From: Bog-473 sp963821755
GTDB lineage: Bacteria > Actinomycetota > Acidimicrobiia > Acidimicrobiales > RAAP-2
Length of the DNA: 64,000 nucleotides
Direction of reading: 5' to 3'
Assembly: GCA_963821755.1 (NCBI GenBank)
Contig: CAWGEX010000004.1
Span: 186,001-250,000, forward strand
Below the pieces are notes generated by a model. That model was not told where the DNA came from. It made no database searches and worked only from the letters and a program-made list of their open reading frames with translations. The position numbers and the translations under genes were made by a program. Of this stretch, positions 8,036 to 18,322 are shown one piece after another (position 1 is the first letter of the stretch; every line of letters begins with the position of its first letter).

Positions 8036-8472
8036 CAGATCGCCACCTCGGCGTGACCGTGTGTCCCCGGGCGCACCACGAACCGGGCCTTGAAGGGCAG
8101 CTTCTGGATGGCGCGCTCCATGGCGGCGCGGGCCAATTCCTCGTCGACACCGGAGAGCTCGAACAGGATCCGGCCCGGGTGCACCACGGCCACCCACAAT
8201 TCGGGGTTGCCCTTGCCCGAGCCCATGCGGGTCTCGGCCGGCTTCTGGGTGACCGGCTTGTCCGGGAAGACGCGGATCCAGACCTTCCCACCACGCTTGA
8301 CGTGACGGGTCATGGCGATACGGGCCGCCTCGATCTGGCGTGCCGTCAACCATCCGGGCTCCATGGCCTGAATCCCGAAGTCGCCGAATGAGACGGCGGC
8401 ACCCCCCTTGGCCTGGCCGTTCAACCGGCCCCGCTGCGTCTTGCGGTGCTTGACCTTCTTGGGCATCAACAT
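8035..8472 (-). CDS. rplP: 50S ribosomal protein L16
   Basis: A large-subunit protein near the A-site tRNA and the peptidyl transferase centre. The 145 residues open MLMPKKVKHRKTQRGRLNGQ and include GKVWIRVFPDKPVTQKPAE and GRILFELSGV. Two ATGs lie 6 nt apart (8472, 8466); I choose the upstream one because GGAG is nearer to it (about 11 nt). It begins 1 nt after the rpsC stop and overlaps rpmC by one base. Confidence 0.95.
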   Translation of the reverse strand: MLMPKKVKHRKTQRGRLNGQAKGGAAVSFGDFGIQAMEPGWLTARQIEAARIAMTRHVKRGGKVWIRVFPDKPVTQKPAETRMGSGKGNPELWVAVVHPGRILFELSGVDEELARAAMERAIQKLPFKARFVVRPGTHGHAEVAI

Positions 8473-8473
8473 G

Positions 8474-9541
8474 TCAGTCCGACTCCTTGCGGAAGTGCGG
8501 AGCCTCATGGTGCTCGTGACGGTTCTGGCGCTCCATCTCCTCGTCCTTGGCCAGCTGGCGCTCCAGGTCGTCCGGCTCGGCCGGCGCGACGGGCAGGAGA
8601 TCGGCCACCGGAGCCTCGGGCGCGTCGTCCGCCTCCTCGGCGTCGGCGTCGGCGTCGACGTCCTCGGTCACGGGGGCCGCATCGGTGGCGTCGACCGCGG
8701 TCGACTCGTCCTCGGGCAGCAGCTCCTCCAACAGCTCGTCGTCCGGTGCGGCGCCGTTGGTGGTCGCCGCGTCCTCGCCGGGGGCGCCGAAGTCGGCCTT
8801 GCGGCGCCCGCCACCGGCGGTGATGAGACGGCGCGGGCCGCTCTGTCCGGACGTCTCACCGACGGCCATGGCCGCCTCGCGGGTGATCTTGTCCTCGATG
8901 GAGACCTTGTAGGGCAGGATGTCGCCCTTGTAGATCCAGACCTTGACCCCGACCCGGCCCGACGTGGTCTTGGCCTCACGGAAGCCGTAGTCGATGTCGG
9001 CCCGCAGCGTGTGCAACGGCACCCGACCCTCGCGGTACTGCTCCTTGCGGGACATCTCGGACCCGCCGAGACGTCCCGAGCACTGCACCTTGATCCCGAG
9101 CGCTCCGGCCTTCTGGACCGTCTGGATGGCCCGCTTCATGGCCCGGCGGAAGGCCACCCGGCGCACCAGCTGGTCGCAGATGCCCTGGGCGATAAGAGCG
9201 GCGTCGAGCTCGGGCTGCTTGATCTCTTGGATGTTGAGCTGGATCCGGTTCTGCAGACCGGTGATCTCTTCGAGCTTCTTCTTGAGACGGTCGGCTTCGG
9301 ACCCTCGGCGGCCGATCACGATGCCGGGCCGGGCGGTGTGGATGTCGACCCGGAGGCGGTCGCGCGTGCGCTCGACCTCGATCCGGCTCACCGCCGCCGC
9401 CTCGAGCTGCTTCATCAGGTAGTCGCGGATCTTCCAGTCCTCCACCACGAATTCGCGGTAGTGGCGCTCCTCGAACCAACGGGACTTCCAATCGGTAGTG
9501 ATACCGAGGCGGAAGCCGTACGGATTGACCTTCTGGCCCAT
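8474..9541 (-). CDS. rpsC: 30S ribosomal protein S3 with long acidic C-terminal tail
   Basis: S3 lines the mRNA entry tunnel and has helicase function there. The core fills residues 1 to about 215 (MGQKVNPYGFRLGITTDWKS, KH-domain GRRGSEADRLKKKLEEITG, GRVGVKVWIYKGDILP). Beyond it are about 140 residues, dominated by Asp/Glu/Ala/Pro (ATEDVDADADAEEADD-like) and ending in a His-rich RHEHHEAPHFRKESD. Typical S3 is 210-280 residues; this one is 355. Start ATG directly abuts the rplV stop. The tail is probably disordered and solvent-exposed. Confidence 0.95.
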   Translation of the reverse strand: MGQKVNPYGFRLGITTDWKSRWFEERHYREFVVEDWKIRDYLMKQLEAAAVSRIEVERTRDRLRVDIHTARPGIVIGRRGSEADRLKKKLEEITGLQNRIQLNIQEIKQPELDAALIAQGICDQLVRRVAFRRAMKRAIQTVQKAGALGIKVQCSGRLGGSEMSRKEQYREGRVPLHTLRADIDYGFREAKTTSGRVGVKVWIYKGDILPYKVSIEDKITREAAMAVGETSGQSGPRRLITAGGGRRKADFGAPGEDAATTNGAAPDDELLEELLPEDESTAVDATDAAPVTEDVDADADAEEADDAPEAPVADLLPVAPAEPDDLERQLAKDEEMERQNRHEHHEAPHFRKESD

Positions 9542-10246
9542 CTACTCGCCCTTCTCGTCGGCGTCGGCGGATGCCTCTGCCGTGTCATCTTCACTGTTGG
9601 CCTCGTCGACGACGATGGCCTCGGTCCCGCCCTCGGCGGCGAAGTCCTCTTCGGTTTCGATCTCGGGATTGGTCACGTCGGTGCCCTCCGGAGCCATCGC
9701 GTCGGCCTCGTCGCCGTCACGCTCGGCCGCCGCCGTCTCGGCCTCGGCTTCGGCCACGGCCTGGGCGGCCCGGCGCCGGGACAGGCGACCGGACAGGTCG
9801 GCCCGGCGCCGCGAGGCGTCGACCCGACGGGAACGATGGGCGCTGACCGCCTCCATCCGCTTGCGACGCAACTCCAACTTCGCCTCGGGGAGCCGGCTCA
9901 CGATGATGGTGATGTGGCTGGTCCGCTTCCTGATCCGGGTGGCCCGGCCCCGGGCCCGGGGGCGCCAGCGCTTGGCCGTGGTGCCCTCGTCGGCGTAGCA
10001 GGCCGAGACGTACAACTCGTCGGGATTTTGCTGGTCGTTGTGGGCGGCGTTGGACACGGCCGAGTTGAGTACCTTGCCGATGACGTCGGCCGCGCCGCGC
10101 TCGGTCCCGATCAGGATCTCGGCCGCCCGGTCCACGTCCTGGCCCCGGATCAGGTCGAGGACCTGACGGGCCTTGGAGGCCGACAGGCCGCTGTGCCGCA
10201 GGACGGCACGGGTGCCCGGACGCTCGTTGGTCTTGGTCGCCGTCAT
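9542..10246 (-). CDS. rplV: 50S ribosomal protein L22 with basic-then-acidic C-terminal tail
   Basis: L22 lines the exit tunnel with its beta-hairpin and has a globular domain at the surface. Residues 1 to about 120 are L22 (RHSGLSASKARQVLDLIRGQ, the tunnel-loop RWRPRARGRATRIRKRTSH, IIVSRL). About 115 residues follow: a basic helix-like stretch (LRRKRMEAVSAHRSRRVDAS) and then an acidic Ala/Glu/Asp tail ending EASADADEKGE. Usual length is 110-150; here it is 234. It is 1 nt after rpsS and abuts rpsC. Confidence 0.95.
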   Translation of the reverse strand: MTATKTNERPGTRAVLRHSGLSASKARQVLDLIRGQDVDRAAEILIGTERGAADVIGKVLNSAVSNAAHNDQQNPDELYVSACYADEGTTAKRWRPRARGRATRIRKRTSHITIIVSRLPEAKLELRRKRMEAVSAHRSRRVDASRRRADLSGRLSRRRAAQAVAEAEAETAAAERDGDEADAMAPEGTDVTNPEIETEEDFAAEGGTEAIVVDEANSEDDTAEASADADEKGE

Positions 10247-10247
10247 G

Positions 10248-10526
10248 TCAGCGACGTGCTCCCCGCTCCTGGCCGGCGTGGTACCGGAAGGTGCGTGTCG
10301 GGGCGAACTCGCCCAGTTTGTGGCCGACCATCGACTCGGTCACGTAGACCGGGACGTGACGGCGACCGTCGTGGACGGCAATGGTGTGGCCGACCATGTC
10401 GGGGATGATGGTGGAGCGGCGGGACCAGGTCTTGATGACCTTCTTCTCCCCGCTCGAGTTGAGCACGTCGACCTTCTTCAACAGGTGGTCGTCGACGAAT
10501 GGTCCCTTTTTCAAGCTACGCGGCAT
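10248..10526 (-). CDS. rpsS: 30S ribosomal protein S19
   Basis: A small-subunit head protein that contacts tRNA and forms a bridge with the 50S. The 92 residues MPRSLKKGPFVDDHLLKKVD... contain the RRSTIIPDMVGHTIAVHDGR and GHKLGEFAPTRTFRYHAG signatures. It begins with ATG 18 bp after rplB and ends 1 bp before rplV. Ordinary in every respect. Confidence 0.97.
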   Translation of the reverse strand: MPRSLKKGPFVDDHLLKKVDVLNSSGEKKVIKTWSRRSTIIPDMVGHTIAVHDGRRHVPVYVTESMVGHKLGEFAPTRTFRYHAGQERGARR

Positions 10527-10544
10527 ACGTGGTCAACCCTTCGC

Positions 10545-11381
10545 CTATCGCCGCGCGCCGCGGGTGCGGCGCCGACGGACGATCATCGAATCGGACTTCT
10601 TGTTGCGGGAGCGGGTACGGCCCTCGGGCTTGCCCCACGGGGAGACCGGGTGACGCCCACCCGAGGACTTCCCCTCACCCCCACCCAGGGGGTGGTCCAC
10701 CGGGTTCATGGCTACACCCCGGGTCTGGGGGCGCTTGCCCTTCCAGCGGTTCCGTCCGGCCTTGCCGATCTTGATCAGCTCGGCCTCGGCGTTCCCCACC
10801 ACGCCCAGAGTGGCCCGGCAGTCGATGGAGACGCGGCGCATCTCGGTCGACGGCAGCCGCAAGGTGGCGAAGACGCCTTCCTTGGCCACCAGCTGAATGC
10901 TCATGCCCGCCCCCCGGGCCATCTTCCCGCCACCGCCGGGGCGCAATTCGACGTTGTGCACGGTCGAGCCCACCGGGATGTAGCGCAGCGGCAACGCGTT
11001 GCCCGGGCGGATGTCGGCGCCTTGCCCACTCTGGATCCGGTCGCCCACCTTCACCCCGGCCGGGGCCAGGATGTACCGCTTCTCGCCGTCGGCGTAGTGC
11101 AGCAGGGCGATTCGCGAGTTGCGGTTGGGGTCGTACTCGATGGACGCCACCTTGGCCGGCACGCCGTCCTTGTTCCGACGGAAGTCGATGATGCGGTACT
11201 GCTGCTTGTGGCCGCCGCCGCGGTGGCGGGCCGTCTTGCGGCCGTGGTTGTTGCGCCCGCCCGAGCTCGGGCTGGGGGCGAGCAGCGACTTCTCCGGGCG
11301 ATCGCGGGTGATCTCGGAGAAGTCGGACACCGTCTGGAAACGGCGGCCCGGGCTGGTTGGCTTGCGTGAACGAAGTGGCAT
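10545..11381 (-). CDS. rplB: 50S ribosomal protein L2
   Basis: A large-subunit core protein needed for peptidyl transferase assembly and subunit joining. The 278 residues are the normal length. Visible signatures are GRNNHGRKTARHRGGGHKQQ, the conserved histidine region MNPVDHPLGGGEGKSSGGRH and PWGKPEGRTR. The frame is open upstream, but the product starts MPLRSRKPTSPGRRFQ at ATG 11381, shortly after the rplW stop (11398). It is followed by rpsS. Confidence 0.97.
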   Translation of the reverse strand: MPLRSRKPTSPGRRFQTVSDFSEITRDRPEKSLLAPSPSSGGRNNHGRKTARHRGGGHKQQYRIIDFRRNKDGVPAKVASIEYDPNRNSRIALLHYADGEKRYILAPAGVKVGDRIQSGQGADIRPGNALPLRYIPVGSTVHNVELRPGGGGKMARGAGMSIQLVAKEGVFATLRLPSTEMRRVSIDCRATLGVVGNAEAELIKIGKAGRNRWKGKRPQTRGVAMNPVDHPLGGGEGKSSGGRHPVSPWGKPEGRTRSRNKKSDSMIVRRRRTRGARR

Positions 11382-11397
11382 CAGTGCGGTCCTGTGA

Positions 11398-11688
11398 TCA
11401 ACGATCGAAGAGGTCGATGGAGTCGTCGGGATGGATGGTGACAATGGCCCGCTTGGTGTTGGGGCGGTGGCCCTTGATGTTGGTGCGGCGGTTACGGGTC
11501 GACTTGCCCTTGCGGTTCAGGGTGTTGACGTTGAGCACCCGCACGCTGAAGGCCTGCTCGACGGCGTGGCGTACGTCGATCTTGGTGGCGCCGGGGTCGA
11601 CGATGAAGACGTAGACGTTCTGGTCCATCAGGCCGTAGCTCTTCTCGGAGACCACCGGCCGGATCAGCACTGCCATGGCATCACGCAT
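11398..11688 (-). CDS. rplW: 50S ribosomal protein L23
   Basis: A tunnel-exit protein and main docking site for SRP and trigger factor. The 96 residues contain IRPVVSEKSYGLMDQNVYVF and ATKIDVRHAVEQAFSVRVL followed by VNTLNRKGKSTRNRR. The start ATG at 11688 has GAGGAGG 9 nt upstream; an internal ATG four codons later (11676) would give the more usual MAVLIRPV start but is far from the ribosome binding site. The 5' end overlaps the C-terminal codons of the (frameshifted) rplD. Confidence 0.95.
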   Translation of the reverse strand: MRDAMAVLIRPVVSEKSYGLMDQNVYVFIVDPGATKIDVRHAVEQAFSVRVLNVNTLNRKGKSTRNRRTNIKGHRPNTKRAIVTIHPDDSIDLFDR

Positions 11689-12489
11689 CGGTGGCAGCCT
11701 CCTCGGTCGTGTCGCCGGCCTGCGTCGGTCGTGCCGTCGGCCTGCTCGGTCGTGGCGCCGACGGCCCCGACGTCGTCAGCGGCGCCCTCGACCTCGGCCA
11801 GCCCGGTGGAGAAGTCCGCCGGGGAACCGGGCAGCGTGCGGTCGGAGAAGAGGATCCAGTCGCTGCGCAGCACGTCGTGGGCCGAGAGTTCCCCGAAGGA
11901 GGCCGTGTGGGCGTTGGGCAGGTTGGCGAAGGAACGCTGGGCCACGGTCTCCTCGTCGGCCAGGACCACCAGCACCCGGCCGCCGAGCTTCGAGCGCGTT
12001 CAGCGCAGCCACGGCGTCCTTGGTCCTCGGGTCTTCCCAGCCCCAGGTGTCGACCAGGGCCACGCGGCCGAGGGCGGCCCGGTCGCTCAGGGCGGACAGG
12101 AGGGCCAGGCGGATCATCTTCTTGGGGGTGTGCTGGCGGTAGCTGCGCGGCTTGGGGCCGAGGGCGACGCCCCCGCCGATCATCGACGGCGAGCGGCTCG
12201 AGCCCTGGCGGGCCCGTCCCGTGCCCTTCTGGGAGAACGGCTTGGCGCCACCGCCGCGCACCTCGGCCCGCGTCTTGGTCGACTGCGAGCCCGAGCGGGC
12301 GGCGGCCAGCTGGGCGGTGACGACCTGGTGCAGCACGGCCCGGTTGGGCTCGAGGCCGAAGATGGTGGGCTCGAGGTCGACCTGGCCCAGGTCCTGGCCG
12401 GCGACCGAGCGGCGGGTGACCGAGCGGGTGACCGGCGCGGCGCGCTCCTTCTTGACCGGTCCACGAAGCACGGCGTCGGCCATGGTCAT
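11681..12489 (-). CDS. rplD: 50S ribosomal protein L4 (reading frame broken by indels)
   Basis: L4 reaches into the exit tunnel. The gene starts at ATG 12489 with GGAGGG 5 nt upstream. L4 matches run from DLEPTIFGLEPNRAVLHQVV through TKTRAEVRGGGAKPFSQKGT to DAVAALNALE in one frame. Near 11990 they jump to another frame that continues GGRVLVVLADEETVAQRSFA and LRSDWILFSDRTLPG; restoring GA in CTCGAAGCTC (giving LEKLGGRV) or deleting one base repairs it. A second shift near 11720 is likely: removing one base of GGCCGGC puts all three ACGACCGA copies in one frame and ends the protein TTEEAATDA with TGA at 11681; unrepaired, the stop is at 11664. L4 is essential, so these look like sequence errors. 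Repaired length is about 269 residues. Confidence 0.85.
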
Positions 12490-13146
12490 CGGGACCCTCC
12501 GCGGACTGGTGGCCGTCTTGACCGAGTCGCGCAGCACCACCACGGTGCCCCGGGAGCCGGGCACGGCCCCCTTGACCAGGACCAGCTGACGATCGGGGTC
12601 GGCCGAGACGACCTGCAGGTTGAGGGCCGTCACCTGCTTGCCACCCATGCGACCGGCCATCTTGGTGCCCTTGAAGACGCGTGAGGGGGTGGCGCAGGCA
12701 CCGATGGCACCGGGGACGCGGTGGCTCTTGTGGTTACCGTGCGAGGCGCCCTGGCCCTTGAAGTTGTGGCGCTTCATCCCGCCGGCGAAGCCCTTGCCCT
12801 TGCTGACGGCGATGGCGTCGACCCGGTCGCCGGCCGCCAGGACCTCGGCGGTCAGCTCCTGGCCGACGGCGTACTCGGCCACATCGTCGAGCCGGAGCTC
12901 GACCAGGCCGCGTCCCGGCTCCACGCTCGCCTTGGCGAAGTGGCCGATCTCCGGCTTGGTCAGCGTGGAGGCCCGGCGGAAGCCCCACGTCACCTGCAGG
13001 GCGGCGTAGCCGTCCGTCTCGGGCGTCTTGACCTGGACCACGCGCGCGGGCGCGACTCTGAGAACCGTCACCGGAATGGCGCGGTTCTGTTCGTCCCAGA
13101 CCTGGGTCATGCCGACCTTCTCGCCGACGATCGCCTTGCTTGCCAC
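12486..13146 (-). CDS. rplC: 50S ribosomal protein L3, open into rplD
   Basis: L3 is an early-assembly protein near the peptidyl transferase centre. The product starts at GTG 13146 (GGGAG 9 nt upstream) as MASKAIVGEKVGMTQVWDEQ. It has the L3 signature GFAGGMKRHNFKGQGASHGN and ends near LVLVKGAVPGSRGTVVVLRD. In the sequence as given no stop separates it from rplD: the same frame runs through the L4 ribosome binding site and start. A TGA in another frame overlaps the L4 start as ATGA (12486-12488); with one base removed upstream, L3 would end there at about 219 residues. Either a one-base insertion hides the stop or this is a true L3-L4 fusion; I favour the former. Confidence 0.88.
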
Positions 13147-13373
13147 GTGTCGAATCTCCCTGCGCTGCCCACGGCTTCCCGTGCGCACGCCAACGCTCCG
13201 CCCGGGAATCCCGAGCGGAGCGCTCGAATGGTTTGGCGTGAGGTACCGGACGCACCGGCGGTCACGCACTTCTGTTGTGATGGAGCAGCACCTGAGGTGC
13301 CGCTGGGGTGCCTAAATCGGCCTTGCGACGTTACACCACCTGGGCCGGCGCGTGCCAGGCGCCAGAGCCCGGA
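13147..13373 (-). promoter_or_regulatory. Structured rpsJ-rplC spacer, possible leader
   Basis: This 227 bp spacer is long for the rpsJ-rplC junction and holds no credible ORF. It contains a nested hairpin (arms 13194-13200 and 13216-13222, with CGGGA/TCCCG inside) about 50 nt upstream of the rplC start, and a 13 bp palindrome GCACCTGAGGTGC (13288-13300). In E. coli L4 autoregulates the S10 operon through a leader, but that leader precedes rpsJ. A regulatory role here is only a suggestion from structure and position. Confidence 0.4.
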
Positions 13374-13700
13374 TCAGGCGGTTTGAATCTTTATCTCGAT
13401 ATCGACGCCCGCCGGGAGGTCGAGTCGCTGGAGCGAATCGACCGTTTTGGGCGTGTGGTCGATGATGTCCACCAGGCGCTTGTGCACCCGCATCTCGAAG
13501 TGCTCGCGTGAGTCCTTGTACTTGTGGGGCGAGCGGATCACCGTGTAGCGGTGCTTGTCGGTCGGCAGCGGGATCGGTCCCAGCACCTTGGCCTGGGTGC
13601 GCAGCACCGTCTGGACGATCTTCTCGGTCGACTGATCGAGGATCTCGTGGTCGTAGGCCTTGAGCCTGATGCGGATCTTCTGCTTGGGGCCGTCGGCCAT
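13374..13700 (-). CDS. rpsJ: 30S ribosomal protein S10
   Basis: A small-subunit head protein, also the NusE transcription antitermination partner of NusB. The 108 residues include IRIRLKAYDHEILDQSTEKI, TVLRTQAKVLGPIPLPTDKH and RYTVIRSPHKYKDSREHFEM. It starts with ATG 35 bp after tuf and is separated from rplC by a 227 bp spacer. Sequence and length are typical. Confidence 0.97.
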   Translation of the reverse strand: MADGPKQKIRIRLKAYDHEILDQSTEKIVQTVLRTQAKVLGPIPLPTDKHRYTVIRSPHKYKDSREHFEMRVHKRLVDIIDHTPKTVDSLQRLDLPAGVDIEIKIQTA

Positions 13701-13735
13701 GGTGCCTGCTCTCGTTCCGTTGCGGTTCGGGGTCG

Positions 13736-14923
<1,188 letters not shown>

Positions 14924-15035
14924 CGCCGTAGCTACTCCCTGATATCGGACGGGACCCCCTTGGGCCCGCCGCGGCGACTGCACGCCGCTTTCATTTTCCT
15001 TTTGTGCGACCTGTCCCGGAGGCCGTTGGCCCCGG

Positions 15036-17136
<2,101 letters not shown>

Positions 17137-17175
17137 GGTGCGGAATGTTCCTTATGAAGAAGAAGGGGTGGTCCA

Positions 17176-17646
17176 CTACCAGCGGTAGTGGGCGAATGCT
17201 TTGTTGGACTCTGCCATCTTGTGCATGTCCTCACGGCGCTTGACGGCAGCACCGATGTTGTTGGAGGCGTCGAGGATCTCCCCGGCCAGGCGCTCGGCCA
17301 TGGTCTTCTCCCGACGCTGACGCGAGTAGGTGGTCAACCAGCGGATGGCCAGCGTGGTGGCCCGGCGGGGGCGCACCTCCACCGGCACCTGGTAGGTGGC
17401 GCCACCGACCCGACGGCTCTTGACTTCCAACTCGGGGCGGGTGTTCTCCACCGCCCGCTTGAGGGCGGCCACGGGGTCGCCACCGGAGCGCTCCTCGACC
17501 AGGGTGAGGGCGCCGTAGACGATGCGCTCGGCCAGCGTGCGCTTGCCGCGCGACAGCACCTTGTTGACCACCTGGGTCACCAGCACCGACCGGTAGACGG
17601 GGTCCGGCGCCAGTTCACGGCGGGTTGCGGGTCCGTTCCGGGGCAT
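17176..17646 (-). CDS. rpsG: 30S ribosomal protein S7
   Basis: A primary head-assembly protein near the E site. The 156 residues MPRNGPATRRELAPDPVYRS... contain NKVLSRGKRTLAERIVYGAL, TYQVPVEVRPRRATTLAIRW and NIGAAVKRREDMHKMAESNK. The start shares one base with the rpsL stop (TAATG). Length and position are standard for the str operon; in E. coli S7 represses it by binding the rpsL-rpsG junction, which here is only an overlap with no spacer. Confidence 0.97.
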   Translation of the reverse strand: MPRNGPATRRELAPDPVYRSVLVTQVVNKVLSRGKRTLAERIVYGALTLVEERSGGDPVAALKRAVENTRPELEVKSRRVGGATYQVPVEVRPRRATTLAIRWLTTYSRQRREKTMAERLAGEILDASNNIGAAVKRREDMHKMAESNKAFAHYRW

Positions 17647-18017
17647 TAGGACTCCTTCTTGGCGCCGTAGCGGCTGCGGGCCTGGCTGCGCTCACGGACA
17701 CCCGAGGTGTCCAGGGCGCCGCGGACCACCTTGTAGCGAACGCCGGGCAGGTCCTTCACCCGGCCGCCACGGACCAGGACGATGGAGTGCTCCTGCAGAT
17801 TGTGCCCCACCCCGGGGATGTAGGCCGTGATCTCGACCCCGCTGGACAGGCGCACGCGGGCCACCTTGCGCAGGGCGGAGTTCGGCTTCTTGGGCGTGGT
17901 CGTGTACACGCGGGTGCAGACACCCCGACGCTGGGGGGCGCCCTTGAGGGCCGGGGTCTTGGTCTTCGTCACCTTGGCCTGCCGTCCCTTGCGGACGAGC
18001 TGGGCGATTGTGGGCAC
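17646..18017 (-). CDS. rpsL: 30S ribosomal protein S12
   Basis: The decoding-centre protein and site of classical streptomycin-resistance mutations. The 123 residues have wild-type lysines at both hot spots, in TTTPKKPNSALRKVA (Lys43 region) and GGRVKDLPGVRYK (Lys88 region), so a streptomycin-sensitive S12 is predicted. It is the first gene of the str/S10/spc run and lies 80-110 bp downstream of a strong consensus promoter. The stop overlaps rpsG by one base. Confidence 0.97.
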   Translation of the reverse strand: MPTIAQLVRKGRQAKVTKTKTPALKGAPQRRGVCTRVYTTTPKKPNSALRKVARVRLSSGVEITAYIPGVGHNLQEHSIVLVRGGRVKDLPGVRYKVVRGALDTSGVRERSQARSRYGAKKES

Positions 18018-18100
18018 GCGCTACCTCTCGATACTGAAAATGGTGAATCCATGTGCACGCGGGAACCGCGCAGGCCGAAACCTCACATGGCAGACATACG

Positions 18101-18129
18101 ATTATAGCCCCTGCCTCGGGGTTCGACAA
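18101..18129 (-). promoter_or_regulatory. Consensus sigma-70-type promoter for the ribosomal cluster
   Basis: On the minus strand, TTGTCG (18129-18124) is followed after exactly 17 bases by a perfect TATAAT (18106-18101). Transcription should start near 18094, giving a leader of about 75 nt before the rpsL ATG. It is the best promoter match seen in the window and fits a high-output ribosomal operon. The whole 305 bp gap 18018-18322 contains this promoter and the upstream region of the divergent carboxylase gene, with no other gene. Confidence 0.8.
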
Positions 18130-18322
18130 TCGCGGGCGCACCCGACCGGGCGCCCCGGCGACGGCTCGGGGGGCGCCTGGGCGAGAGTACCCCGGCGAGG
18201 CCCGATCGTCGCTCCCCCGGTCGCGCCGGGCGGGCCCGGATGAGCTCTGGAGGCGCCGGACCGCTCGGGTGGCCGCGTGCGATCCATGCGGTGCTCCGCC
18301 CCGGGAGCGTTAGCCTGCCCGT

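Noticed and set aside
8408..10408. Very long open frame (666 codons) on the plus strand across rpsC and rplV
   Set aside because: It is the antisense shadow of high-GC ribosomal genes with clear protein matches on the minus strand; it has no ribosome binding site or homology.
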